From Robiginitalea myxolifaciens (GTDB taxonomy: Bacteria; Bacteroidota; Bacteroidia; Flavobacteriales; Flavobacteriaceae), in assembly GCF_900115205.1 (NCBI RefSeq), contig NZ_FOYQ01000002.1, positions 1,240,001 to 1,304,000 of the forward strand: a stretch of 64,000 bases of DNA, given 5' to 3'. Below, in pieces: positions 27,012 to 35,497 of this stretch (the first letter of the stretch is position 1; the number at the start of each line of letters is the position of its first letter). Made by a program: the position numbers and the translations under genes. The notes beneath the pieces are model-generated. The model searched no databases. It was given only the letters and a program-made list of their open reading frames with translations, and was not told where the DNA came from.

Positions 27012-27692
27012 TCAGGGGGTGGAACTGCTTACCTGCAGTACCTTCCCATTGTAAAAACGATGCCCCGTCAAGGCAAAATCGGCAATATATGCCGCCATCT
27101 CATGCGCTTCCAATGGGGCCTTATATCCCGGAAATGCCTCTTCCAGCATTTCGGTCTGCACCGCACCCAGGGCCAGGGTATTGAAAGAAGGTCCTGTCTC
27201 CTTATATTCTTCGGCCAATAGCTCCATTAGGGTTATTACGGCGCCTTTACTGGAACTGTAGGCAGCCAACCCGGGAAACTTTGCACTTCCCTGGATTCCG
27301 CCCATTGAACTAATGGCTACGATGTGACCTTCCGGTTCAAAAACAGGTAACACCAGGCGGGTTAATTCTGCGACCCCAAAAACGTTTACCCGATATACTT
27401 TTTCAAAATCCTCCCATTGCATCGAGGCGAACGGCTTATTCACAAGGGCGCCGGCATTGTGGATCAGCGTGCTGGCCTTGCCCCAATGGGTTGCAATCCA
27501 CTGTGGGATTTGGCCACAGGATTCGGGGTTTTCCAGATCTATGGCAATACTGTGCACCCTTGGGAGGTTCAGTTGTTCAATACGTTGGCTATTTCGGGAA
27601 AGCGCCAGAACCTGATGACCGTTCTCGGAGAGCAGCCTGACCAACTGATAGCCAATCCCGCGACTGGATCCGGTAACGATTATCCCGGCCAT
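27012..27692 (-). CDS. Short-chain dehydrogenase/reductase
   Basis: 226 residues. Classical SDR: NAD(P) loop VTGSSRGIGYQLVRLL, NAG motif IHNAGALVN, catalytic Ser in ISSMGGIQG and YxxxK as YSSSKGAVI, where the usual Tyr and Lys are Tyr and Lys four apart. The substrate is unknown. Its start directly abuts the stop of the M28 peptidase gene. The gene order M28 peptidase - SDR - SprT - manC recurs in Flavobacteriaceae as far as I recall, but no shared pathway is evident. Confidence 0.88.
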   Translation of the reverse strand: MAGIIVTGSSRGIGYQLVRLLSENGHQVLALSRNSQRIEQLNLPRVHSIAIDLENPESCGQIPQWIATHWGKASTLIHNAGALVNKPFASMQWEDFEKVYRVNVFGVAELTRLVLPVFEPEGHIVAISSMGGIQGSAKFPGLAAYSSSKGAVITLMELLAEEYKETGPSFNTLALGAVQTEMLEEAFPGYKAPLEAHEMAAYIADFALTGHRFYNGKVLQVSSSTP

Positions 27693-28736
27693 TTAATTCA
27701 TCTTTAATTCTGAGGTCGCAGCATTGGCCAGGCCATTGACAACCGGGATCATGCGATTGCAGATCAGGGCCATATGCTCAAAATCCATTTCCGAAACTTC
27801 ATCGCCCGGCTGGTGGTAATAGGCGTAGTTTTCGAAATCGAAGGTGGAATAGGTATGCGCAGGGATATCACTTATCTTAAAGAATGCGTAGTTATCAGAG
27901 CGTTCAAAAAGATTGTACTCGGCTGCCTGAGGGAGATAGCCCACCAGGTCTTCCCCGCCATAGCGGTTGGAAAGCTCCGCCATGTTAGATTTATGGTAGC
28001 CCGTTAGGTAGACCAAATAATCCTTACCCATCATCGGTACGCCTGTCATCTCAAAATTCAGCATCCCGGAAATGGAAATTCCCTCCGCTGCTAATTTTTC
28101 AGCCAGGTGCTTGGATCCGAGCAGCCCGCGTTCTTCCGCACTGAAAAAAGCAAAAATCAAGCTTCTTTTGGGTCGCTCTGCCTGTCCAAAATACCGGGCT
28201 AACTCCAGGACTGTGGCCGATCCACTGGCATTGTCGTTTGCCCCATTCGCAATTCCGTCCCCGTTCTTCAGGGGGACAATCCCAATATGATCGTAGTGTG
28301 CTCCGATAAGCAGCGTTTCTCCGGCCAGGGAGGGATCGCTGCCCGGAAGGATACCCACTACATTAAAGGCTATATCTTTTATATTCCCCAGGGTGTCCCG
28401 GTAAGACGAGAATAACGGTTGTACGCCATAGGACTCCAGCCGAGCCTCCAGATAGGCCGCAGCTGCTTCAATACCCTCCGTACCCGTATCCCGGCCTTTC
28501 AGTTCATCGGATGCCAGGAATTCCATTATAGCACCAACATCGGAGGCAGAGGTAAAATCAGGATAATTTACAGTTTGCTCCTCTCCATCCTTGGCTGGGG
28601 AAGCGCCGTCTTTCCCGGGTTTCCCACCTACACCCACAGAAAGGCAGCTCGCCAGGGTCAGGCTTGCCACAAGCAGCAGGCACTTCAACCCGGCAAGCGG
28701 CCGGAATGGCCGAGAGCTATCCAGTAATTTATGCAT
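27693..28736 (-). CDS. M28-family aminopeptidase lipoprotein
   Basis: 347 residues. Lipoprotein signal with lipobox TLASC (Cys31). Zinc aminopeptidase motifs of M28: IGAHYDHIG (His, with Asp), ANGANDNASGSATVLELAR (Asp bridging two zincs), FFSAEERGLLGS (catalytic Glu and zinc Glu), and MLNFEMTG with a later His in HQPGDEVSEMD. A likely envelope-anchored exopeptidase that trims peptides outside the cytoplasm. Its first base overlaps the last base of pdhC, so it is read from the pdh transcript. Confidence 0.92.
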   Translation of the reverse strand: MHKLLDSSRPFRPLAGLKCLLLVASLTLASCLSVGVGGKPGKDGASPAKDGEEQTVNYPDFTSASDVGAIMEFLASDELKGRDTGTEGIEAAAAYLEARLESYGVQPLFSSYRDTLGNIKDIAFNVVGILPGSDPSLAGETLLIGAHYDHIGIVPLKNGDGIANGANDNASGSATVLELARYFGQAERPKRSLIFAFFSAEERGLLGSKHLAEKLAAEGISISGMLNFEMTGVPMMGKDYLVYLTGYHKSNMAELSNRYGGEDLVGYLPQAAEYNLFERSDNYAFFKISDIPAHTYSTFDFENYAYYHQPGDEVSEMDFEHMALICNRMIPVVNGLANAATSELKMN

Positions 28737-30460
28737 CAGGCCAACATGGTTACAGGAAATTCCAGATAGGATCTCAGGGTCTGGAGGAACTGAGCTCCGG
28801 TGGCTCCGTCTACTGTGCGGTGGTCACAGGCAAGGGTAATGGTCATGGTATGCCCGGGTACAACTGCTCCATCGCGAACCACAGGTTTTTCAACAATGGC
28901 CCCTACCGATAATATCGCCGAATTGGGTTGGTTAATGATGGAAGTGAATTCCAGGATTCCGAACATTCCCAGGTTGGAAACCGTAAAGGTGCTTCCCTCC
29001 ATTTCGTTCGGCGCAATTTTCTTGTTGCGCGCCCGTCCGGCCAGATCTTTTACCGCGGCCCCGATTTGGGTCAGGGTCATCTGGTCTGTGAATTTTAAAA
29101 CAGGTACCACCAGACCGTCGTCTACAGCAACGGCCACCCCAACGTGCACGTGGTGATTGTATTTGGTCGTATCACCGTTCCAGGTTGTATTTACCTGAGG
29201 GTGCTTCTTGAGCGCCAGGGCACAGGCCTTGACGACCATATCGTTAAAGCTGACCTTGGTATCCGGCAGTTCGTTGATCTGTTTGCGGGAAGCCATAGCC
29301 TGCGACATATCTACTTCAATGGTCAGGTAGTAGTGCGGAGCGGTAAACTTAGACTCTGCCAAACGTTTGGCAATAACCTTGCGCATCTGGGAATTCTTAA
29401 CTTCCTCTACGCGTTCTTCTCCAACGGGCAGTGGTGCCATGGCGGGAGCAGCAGATCCGGCACTAGCCGCTGCGGCACTGGCAGCTTCAGCAGGTGCAGC
29501 CGCAGGTGCTGCCTTGGCAGCCGGTACAAAGTTTTCGATATCGCGTTTTACAATACGTCCATTGTCTCCGCTTCCGCTTACCTGGCGAATGTCTATTCCC
29601 TTGTCCTCGGCCATTTTACGAGCCAGAGGAGAAATGAAAATACGACTGCCATCAGCATCGGCAACGGCTTCCTGACTTCCAGCGGCGGTATCAGCCGGGG
29701 CTGAAGCCGCAGCTTCGGTGGAAGAAGCTTCTGATTTGGCTTCACTCGCCGGTGCCGAGCTTTCAGCAGGAGCTCCTCCTTCAGCACTGGCCAGTACAGC
29801 CTGGACATCAGTACCTTCCGGCCCGATAATCGCAAGCACGTCATCGACTGGTGCGGATTCGCCTTCCTGAATTCCTATGTGCAACAAGGTTCCCGAATAG
29901 AAGGATTCGAATTCCATAGTGGCCTTATCGGTCTCGATTTCGGCCAGAATATCACCTTCTTCAACGGCATCCCCTACGTTTTTTATCCAACTGGCTACAG
30001 TTCCTTCCTCCATAGTGTCGGACAGCCGTGGCATTCGTACGACCTCTACCCCCTCGGGAATAGCTGCCGGCGCAGCGGAACCGCCCGAAGCGGCAGGGGG
30101 TTCTTCCTTGGCAGGAGTAGCTTCTGAAGCGCTGTCCGCGGTGCTGGATGCGCTATCGGCCTCAGCTGCTTCGCCTCCTCCACCGGAGGAACCACCGTTC
30201 AGGAGTCCCGAAATGTCTTCGCCCTCCTCACCAATGATGGCCAGAAGGGTATCGACCGGAGCTCCATCGCCCTCTGCGATACCGATATGCAACAGGGTTC
30301 CTTCATGGAAAGACTCAAATTCCATGGTTGCCTTGTCGGTTTCTATCTCCGCGAGGATATCACCTTCCTCTACTTTATCGCCAACCTGCTTCAGCCATTT
30401 AGCTACGGTACCTTCTTCCATGGTATCCGAGAGGCGAGGCATATTTATTACTTCTGCCAT
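28736..30460 (-). CDS. pdhC: Pyruvate dehydrogenase E2, dihydrolipoamide acetyltransferase with two lipoyl domains
   Basis: 574 residues. Two lipoyl domains with lipoyl lysines K43 and K179 in ETDKATMEF, each preceded by the same MPRLSDTMEEGTVA start, are separated by Ala/Ser/Glu-rich linkers. A peripheral-subunit binding domain (ISPLARKMAEDKGIDIRQVSGSGDNGRIVKRDIE) and the catalytic domain follow, ending with the active motif CDHRTVDGATGAQFLQ. It forms the core that transfers acetyl groups to CoA. It is 10 bases behind pdhA. E1beta and E3 are not nearby, which is usual in Flavobacteriaceae. Confidence 0.97.
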   Translation of the reverse strand: MAEVINMPRLSDTMEEGTVAKWLKQVGDKVEEGDILAEIETDKATMEFESFHEGTLLHIGIAEGDGAPVDTLLAIIGEEGEDISGLLNGGSSGGGGEAAEADSASSTADSASEATPAKEEPPAASGGSAAPAAIPEGVEVVRMPRLSDTMEEGTVASWIKNVGDAVEEGDILAEIETDKATMEFESFYSGTLLHIGIQEGESAPVDDVLAIIGPEGTDVQAVLASAEGGAPAESSAPASEAKSEASSTEAAASAPADTAAGSQEAVADADGSRIFISPLARKMAEDKGIDIRQVSGSGDNGRIVKRDIENFVPAAKAAPAAAPAEAASAAAASAGSAAPAMAPLPVGEERVEEVKNSQMRKVIAKRLAESKFTAPHYYLTIEVDMSQAMASRKQINELPDTKVSFNDMVVKACALALKKHPQVNTTWNGDTTKYNHHVHVGVAVAVDDGLVVPVLKFTDQMTLTQIGAAVKDLAGRARNKKIAPNEMEGSTFTVSNLGMFGILEFTSIINQPNSAILSVGAIVEKPVVRDGAVVPGHTMTITLACDHRTVDGATGAQFLQTLRSYLEFPVTMLA

Positions 30461-30470
30461 GCTTGCGCTA

Positions 30471-31472
30471 TTATAATTTATGTGGGAGGAAGGGGTAATC
30501 TTCCTGCTCGTAAACCACGTCGTAAAGTTGTTCTATTGGAGGGAAGTCGCTGTTCTCAGCAAATTCTTCACACTCCTTGACCATTTCCTTAACCCGCTTG
30601 TCTATAGCGGCGATCTCTCCGTCCGTAGCGTATCTTTTATCCTTGATAACATCGAGTACCTGGGTAATCGGGTCGATCTTCTTATACTCTTCTACCTCTT
30701 CCTTGGTACGGTAGTGCTGGGCATCCGACATGGAATGTCCGCGGTAGCGGTATGTCTTCATTTCCAGGAAGGTTGGGCCTCCCCCTTTGCGAGCGCGGTC
30801 GACCGCTTTGTGCACTTCCTCAGCGACGGTTACAGGATCCATTCCATCTACGGGTCCACAGGGCATTTCATAGCCCAGACCCAGTTTCCAGATCTCGGTG
30901 CTGTGGGAAGTTCGAGCTACTGATGTCCCCATCGCATATCCATTGTTCTCACAGATAAAAACCACCGGAAGTTGCCAGAGCATTGCCAGGTTAAAGGCCT
31001 CGTGGAGGCTTCCCTGACGTACAGCTCCGTCGCCCATATAACACAGGGTTACTGCATCACGCTTAAAATACTTGTCTGCAAAGGCTAATCCGGCCCCCAG
31101 GGGAATCTGCCCGCCCACAATTCCGTGACCACCATAAAACCGGTGTTCTTTCGAAAAGATGTGCATGGAGCCTCCCATTCCTTTGGAAGTTCCGGTTACC
31201 TTACCAAAAAGCTCAGCCATTACCTTTTTCGGATCTACTCCCATACCTATGGGTTGTACGTGGTTCCTGTAGGCGGTAATCATACGGTCCTTTTCAAGGT
31301 CCATGGCATGAAGGGATCCGGCCAAAACAGCTTCCTGTCCATTATAAAGGTGCAGGAAACCACGAACTTTCTGCTGAATGTATACCGCAGCAAGCTTGTC
31401 TTCGAACTTCCTCCAGAACAGCATATCCTCATACCACTGCAGGTAAGTCTCTTTGGTAATTTTTTTCATCAA
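30471..31472 (-). CDS. pdhA: Pyruvate dehydrogenase E1 component alpha subunit
   Basis: 333 residues. TPP-binding motif YMGDGAVRQGSLHEAFNLAMLWQLPVVFICENN is the family-defining region (residues about 147-180), with GHGIVGGQIPLGAGLAFA before it and the phosphorylation-loop equivalent RYRGHSMSDAQHYR after it. Together with E1beta, encoded elsewhere, it decarboxylates pyruvate and acetylates E2. First gene of the pdhA-pdhC-M28-SDR-SprT-manC-DUF389 run. A TATTTTTG promoter box lies 73 bases upstream. Confidence 0.97.
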   Translation of the reverse strand: MMKKITKETYLQWYEDMLFWRKFEDKLAAVYIQQKVRGFLHLYNGQEAVLAGSLHAMDLEKDRMITAYRNHVQPIGMGVDPKKVMAELFGKVTGTSKGMGGSMHIFSKEHRFYGGHGIVGGQIPLGAGLAFADKYFKRDAVTLCYMGDGAVRQGSLHEAFNLAMLWQLPVVFICENNGYAMGTSVARTSHSTEIWKLGLGYEMPCGPVDGMDPVTVAEEVHKAVDRARKGGGPTFLEMKTYRYRGHSMSDAQHYRTKEEVEEYKKIDPITQVLDVIKDKRYATDGEIAAIDKRVKEMVKECEEFAENSDFPPIEQLYDVVYEQEDYPFLPHKL

Positions 31473-31545
31473 GTGTTATTTAGAAATGCGGGTGACGTTG
31501 AATTAATACCCTAAAATCTGCGCAGGACCTACCCTGCCAGAAGAG

Positions 31546-31553
31546 CAAAAATA
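31546..31553 (-). promoter_or_regulatory. -7 element upstream of pdhA
   Basis: Read on the minus strand the bases 31553 to 31546 are TATTTTTG, a full match to TAnnTTTG, leaving a leader of about 70 bases before the pdhA ATG at 31472. No TTG at the usual -33 spacing. The rest of the 148-base gap 31473-31620 holds nothing else I recognise. Confidence 0.5.
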
Positions 31554-31620
31554 CGTATTAAATCCAAAGAATGAAAAAGCATTGCAAGCCTGATTTTGAA
31601 CCGGGAAAATGGGGCTTTCC

Positions 31621-32103
31621 TCACTGCTTCAGGTAGCTCGAATCAAAGCCTAAAGGGAGCAGGTCCCGGGTAGAGGGAATGGCCACAACCGTTTCATTAC
31701 CTGCGGCCAGCAAATAACGGATAGGTCGGTCCTGCCGGAGCTCGTATTCCAGGATCGCCTGGCGGCAGTTGCCACAAGGGGCGGCCGGAGTTGCGGGCAG
31801 ACTTCCTCCTGAAACCGCAATGGCAATGGTCTCAATGACTTCCCCGGGGAATCGCACACCTGCCTGGAATACGGCGACGCGTTCGGCGCACAAGCCCGCA
31901 GGAAAGGAGGCATTCTCCTGGTTACTGCCCTGGACAATTGTTCCGGAGGCCAGTCGCAGTGCAGCGCCAACCTTAAAGTTTGAGTAAGGGGAATAGGAGG
32001 TGTTCAGCGCCTCATGGGCACTGGCCAAAAGTTCAGTATCGGCAACGGATAAATCCTGGGGTTTCAAATACGAGATTTCGAACTGAATCTTTTGCTTTTG
32101 CAT
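31621..32103 (-). CDS. cdd: Cytidine deaminase
   Basis: 160 residues. Zinc motif ASFPAGLCAERVAVF and PCGNCRQAILEY, the C/CxxC form of the small tetrameric cytidine deaminases, with substrate loop YSNFKVGAALR. It deaminates cytidine and deoxycytidine in pyrimidine salvage. In Flavobacteriaceae cdd commonly lies between porV and pdhA, as it does here. A strong terminator sits between porV and cdd, so cdd needs its own promoter or read-through. Confidence 0.95.
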   Translation of the reverse strand: MQKQKIQFEISYLKPQDLSVADTELLASAHEALNTSYSPYSNFKVGAALRLASGTIVQGSNQENASFPAGLCAERVAVFQAGVRFPGEVIETIAIAVSGGSLPATPAAPCGNCRQAILEYELRQDRPIRYLLAAGNETVVAIPSTRDLLPLGFDSSYLKQ

Positions 32104-32157
32104 GGATAAAAGTTAAGCAATTACACCTTGGCATGAAATGCCGCTACGGATCAGGTA

Positions 32158-32184
32158 CAAAAAAACCCGCCCGAAGGCAGGTTT
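32158..32184 (-). terminator. Rho-independent terminator of porV
   Basis: Read on the minus strand: AACCTGCC (32183-32176), loop TTCG, GGCGGGTT (32171-32164), followed by a run of T to 32159. The eight-pair stem has one G-U pair and a UUCG tetraloop, a strong intrinsic terminator just after the porV stop at 32206. Confidence 0.85.
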
Positions 32185-32205
32185 AAATGGATAAACAAAA
32201 AATAC

Positions 32206-33351
32206 TTAATCGTTATAGAATTCCTCTCCCAAGTTAAAACTGAGGGAGAACCTAAGTGTATTCTCCAGCGGGTTACGCACCTGCGCGGTAGAGAATAGAT
32301 AACTGAGGTCTATCTGTATATTATTGTAGCGGAATCCGGCACCAAGGCTAAAAAACTTGCGGAAACCTTTTTCTTCTGATTCGTTAAAATATCCCCCGCG
32401 GAGCATAAACTGGTTGCGGAAGGCGTATTCAGCACCAAGGGCCCAGGTCATTTCCTGAAGCTCCTCCCCGAATCCATCAGGGGCATCTGTGAGGGACTTG
32501 AAGACACCATCAAAAAATCCGATACTCTGGTATTCCAGGTTGTCATCGGCATCCAGGTCGCCATCCCCGTCAAAATCCTGGGGGGTGGGAACCAGCAGTT
32601 TATTCACCTGCGCAGTAAGTCCAAGTACATTATCGGCATCGAAGATGAAATCAAATCCACCTCCAAGAGCGAGATTGGTTGGCAGGAAGTTTTCCTGACC
32701 CCCATCGTCGTACTTGATTTTTCCTCCCAGGTTGGAAATATTGAAACCGGCTCTCCAGCGTCCGTCAAAGGAATTGTAAGCCCGCTCCCGTCCGCGATAG
32801 TATCCGGCCACGTCCACGGCAAAAGTATTACCGGCTTGCACCGCATTGTTCTGCTGTGGAATTTCCAGGTTGGAACTGATAAAACGACCGGCAACCGCCA
32901 TGGAGAATGTTTCACTCAGTTTCGTGGAGTAGGAACCATCAATAGCCAACTCATTGGGCTTGACACGCTGACCGATCTCTTCAAAAGAGTTTCTCAGCTC
33001 AATTTCCCCAAGGGTGAAATAACGCAGGGAAACCGCAAAGGCGCTTCGATCGTTGATTTTATTGTAATAGCTTCCGTTGAGCAATGCGATATCAGTGATC
33101 AGACTTTCGAGATAAGGCGTGTAGCTGATCCCTATTCCCATTTTGCGCTCGGCGAACGCAAACTTTGCAGGGTTCCATTGTTGTGAAAACGCATCTGTGG
33201 AAGTTGCGACCCCGATATCACCCATCCCGGAAGCCCGGGCATCTGAGGCAATTGTTAAAAAGGGTACCGCTGTAGTGATAACTCGTTCTCCCTCCTGGGC
33301 AAAGGCCTTACCGGCGATGACCAACAAAGCGAGAATCCAAATTTTTTTCAT
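32206..33351 (-). CDS. porV: PorV (LptO), type IX secretion outer-membrane barrel
   Basis: 381 residues from ATG 33351 with a signal peptide ending near GKAFAQ. A 14-stranded FadL-like barrel of the PorV family: the mature start TTAVPFLTIASDARASGMGDIGVAT and the QQWNPAKFAFA motif are characteristic. PorV shuttles CTD-bearing cargo from the Sov/SprA translocon to the PorU sortase complex. The loop DFDGDGDLDADDN (about residue 260) is Ca-binding-like. It is divergent from gldJ, and the sortase gene porU, which separates the two in Flavobacterium johnsoniae as I recall, is absent here. A TTG four codons upstream is a weaker start. Confidence 0.93.
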   Translation of the reverse strand: MKKIWILALLVIAGKAFAQEGERVITTAVPFLTIASDARASGMGDIGVATSTDAFSQQWNPAKFAFAERKMGIGISYTPYLESLITDIALLNGSYYNKINDRSAFAVSLRYFTLGEIELRNSFEEIGQRVKPNELAIDGSYSTKLSETFSMAVAGRFISSNLEIPQQNNAVQAGNTFAVDVAGYYRGRERAYNSFDGRWRAGFNISNLGGKIKYDDGGQENFLPTNLALGGGFDFIFDADNVLGLTAQVNKLLVPTPQDFDGDGDLDADDNLEYQSIGFFDGVFKSLTDAPDGFGEELQEMTWALGAEYAFRNQFMLRGGYFNESEEKGFRKFFSLGAGFRYNNIQIDLSYLFSTAQVRNPLENTLRFSLSFNLGEEFYND

Positions 33352-33363
33352 CTTTCCTTTCAA

Positions 33364-33715
33364 AATGTTGTCGTTAGTTCAAAAGTGATAAATCGGGGCA
33401 AATAACAAAAATATATCCGATGTATTGTATGCAAACGCCTTTTTGGGGATTATCTTATGTACCCCTGAAAATATTTTAGGCCAAATCTTACCGCTACCAC
33501 CATACTAGAAAACCGAATTGCCCGTTATCAATGGTAACGAATCCCCGTAGGGAACGAGGCATTGTTCCCGCTGGTTTTCATACCCAGTCAAAAATTGCAT
33601 CCTGGTAAAATATAATGGGGAAAACCCCGTTGTAATGACCGGAATGCAACCTAAACCAAGTTAGCAACCCAGGTCGCAGTGCAGACCTGACAATGAACTT
33701 AAGTCCTAAATACAG
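33364..33715. other. 352-base divergent porV-gldJ intergenic region
   Basis: Contains the porV promoter near 33406-33435 and, on the gldJ side, a small perfect inverted repeat with arms AATGGGG (33614-33620) and CCCCGTT (33625-33631) around AAAA. I see no TAnnTTTG box for gldJ, no remnant of porU in any frame, and no RNA gene I recognise. Position and length leave room for a long gldJ leader. Confidence 0.6.
33406..33435 (-). promoter_or_regulatory. Full -33/-7 promoter of porV
   Basis: On the minus strand TTTG at 33435-33432 is followed after 18 bases by TATTTTTG at 33413-33406. This matches the Bacteroidota sigma-A promoter (TTTG or TTG, about 19 bases, TAnnTTTG). The predicted leader to the ATG at 33351 is about 50 bases. 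Confidence 0.75.
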
Positions 33716-35410
33716 ATGAAACGAACACGAATCAGCGCTTTACTATCGGTAGCCGTGGTGGCAGGTTCCCTGAGTCTTCAAAGCTGCAAGAAGTCCGTGA
33801 GCTCCAAAAATACGTCCCGCGCAACCGGCTGGAAAATCAACGCCAAGGAAGGTGGTTTCCAGTACAACACAGATTTCAAGGAGCAGGAAACAGCTCCTGG
33901 TCTTGTTTTTGTTGAAGGCGGAACTTTTACCAAAGGAAAAGTGCAGGACGACGTGATGCACGATTGGAACAACACTCCAACCACACAACACGTTCAGTCC
34001 TTCTACATGGATGAAACCGAAGTTACCAATGTGATGTATCTGGAATATCTGGACTACCTCAAGTCGGTATATCCTCCGGAAAATCCACAGTATACCAATA
34101 TTTACGTAGGTGCCCTGCCCGATACGCTGGTATGGCGAAACCGCCTTGGGTTTAATGAAACCATGACCAATAACTACCTGCGTCACCCCGCTTATGCCGA
34201 ATATCCGGTAGTGGGTGTGAACTGGGTACAGGCCGTACAATTTGCCGAATGGCGTACCGATCGTGTTAACGAGGCCATGCTGGAGCGTGAAGGTTACCTG
34301 GCAAATGATGTCAAGTACCGCGCTATGGAAGGTGAAATTGGGGGAACCTTCAGTACTGAAGCCTACCTGAATAACCCAACTTCCGTCTACGGTGGTCAGA
34401 TCGACTCCCTGGGTGGAAAGCAACAAAAAGATTCTGTTCCGAATTTCGCCAAACGAAGCAGCGGAATTATTATGCCGGAATACCGCCTGCCAACAGAAAC
34501 CGAGTGGGAATATGCCGCTCAGGCGCTGGTGGGAAGCCGCGAGTACAACAACTACCGCGGTCGTAAGAAATACCCATGGGAAGGAGACTATACCCGTAAT
34601 GGGCAGCGCGTTGGTCGCGGAGACCAGTTAGCAAACTTCAAGCAAGGTAAGGGAGACTACGGCGGGATTGCCGGATGGTCCGATGACGGTGCCGACATTA
34701 CCGCAGAGGTCAAGTCTTACAAGCCTAACGATCACGGTCTTTATGACATGGCTGGTAACGTAGCCGAGTGGGTGGCCGATGTGTATCGCCCAATCGTAGA
34801 CGATGAAATCAGCGATTTCAACTACTACCGTGGAAACATCTTCATGAAGAAAGCAATCGATGAGGACGGAAAAGCCATGGTGCTTCCCGAAGGAGAAATT
34901 GTTTACGATACCCTGCCTAATGGTAAAATCGTAGCCGTGAACATGCCTGGTGAAGTGAAAATGGTACCTGTAGATGAAGAAGACACTTATCTGCGAACCA
35001 ACTTCGACAAAAGTGATAACCGCGGATTCCGTGATGGAGATCCTGGATCTTCCCGCTTGCTGGATCAGTTTACTTTCGGTGACGAGGAAGGCGATGGTGA
35101 AGACACCGGAGAAGTTGCTCAAACCATGTACAATGCACCTAAGCACCGTGTGGAGCGGGATTCTGCCGGAAACCTGATACGGGAGTACGATGAGAGTAAC
35201 TACCGCACCAGCCTTATCAATAATGAGGTTCGAGTTTTCAAAGGAGGTTCCTGGAGAGACCGTGCTTACTGGCTGGATCCGGCACAACGCCGCTACCTGC
35301 CACAGTATATGGCTACCGACTATATCGGTTTCCGCTGTGCCATGTCACGTGTAGGTTCCAAGTCCAAGACAAAGAACAAAACCGTTCGCGGAAAGAAAGT
35401 TCGCAAGTAA
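33716..35410 (+). CDS. gldJ: Gliding-motility lipoprotein GldJ
   Basis: 564 residues. Lipobox LSLQSC with Cys24. A SUMF1/formylglycine-generating-enzyme-like domain covers most of the protein: GLVFVEGGTFTKG, FYMDETEVTNVMYLEYLDYL, VGVNWVQAVQFAEWRTDR, YRLPTETEWEYAAQA, YDMAGNVAEWVADVY and a final RVFKGGSWRDRAYWLDPAQRRYLP-type block. Length and sequence fit GldJ, a component needed for gliding and type IX secretion that stabilises GldK. The protein has the tail KSKTKNKTVRGKKVRK, basic as in other GldJ. Followed by a terminator and murF, the usual flavobacterial neighbour. Confidence 0.95.
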   Translation: MKRTRISALLSVAVVAGSLSLQSCKKSVSSKNTSRATGWKINAKEGGFQYNTDFKEQETAPGLVFVEGGTFTKGKVQDDVMHDWNNTPTTQHVQSFYMDETEVTNVMYLEYLDYLKSVYPPENPQYTNIYVGALPDTLVWRNRLGFNETMTNNYLRHPAYAEYPVVGVNWVQAVQFAEWRTDRVNEAMLEREGYLANDVKYRAMEGEIGGTFSTEAYLNNPTSVYGGQIDSLGGKQQKDSVPNFAKRSSGIIMPEYRLPTETEWEYAAQALVGSREYNNYRGRKKYPWEGDYTRNGQRVGRGDQLANFKQGKGDYGGIAGWSDDGADITAEVKSYKPNDHGLYDMAGNVAEWVADVYRPIVDDEISDFNYYRGNIFMKKAIDEDGKAMVLPEGEIVYDTLPNGKIVAVNMPGEVKMVPVDEEDTYLRTNFDKSDNRGFRDGDPGSSRLLDQFTFGDEEGDGEDTGEVAQTMYNAPKHRVERDSAGNLIREYDESNYRTSLINNEVRVFKGGSWRDRAYWLDPAQRRYLPQYMATDYIGFRCAMSRVGSKSKTKNKTVRGKKVRK

Positions 35411-35434
35411 TTTTCGCCAAAATATTATCGCAAG

Positions 35435-35467
35435 AAGCCCGGATGTACGTCCGGGCTTTTTATTTTT
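35435..35467 (+). terminator. Rho-independent terminator of gldJ
   Basis: Perfect nine-base arms AAGCCCGGA (35435-35443) and TCCGGGCTT (35450-35458) around a six-base loop, then TTTATTTTT. The T-rich tail also contains the murF -7 box. Confidence 0.88.
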
Positions 35468-35468
35468 G
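35461..35468 (+). promoter_or_regulatory. -7 element of murF inside the gldJ terminator tail
   Basis: TATTTTTG at 35461-35468 matches TAnnTTTG, 29 bases before the murF ATG. The -33 position falls in the terminator hairpin and no TTG is there, so strength is uncertain. Confidence 0.45.
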
Positions 35469-35497
35469 GGAACGAACCCAGCTAGCACAATGGCTAC

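Noticed and set aside
33614-33631. Short perfect inverted repeat upstream of gldJ
   Set aside because: Too short to call a terminator or operator; noted only in the intergenic entry.
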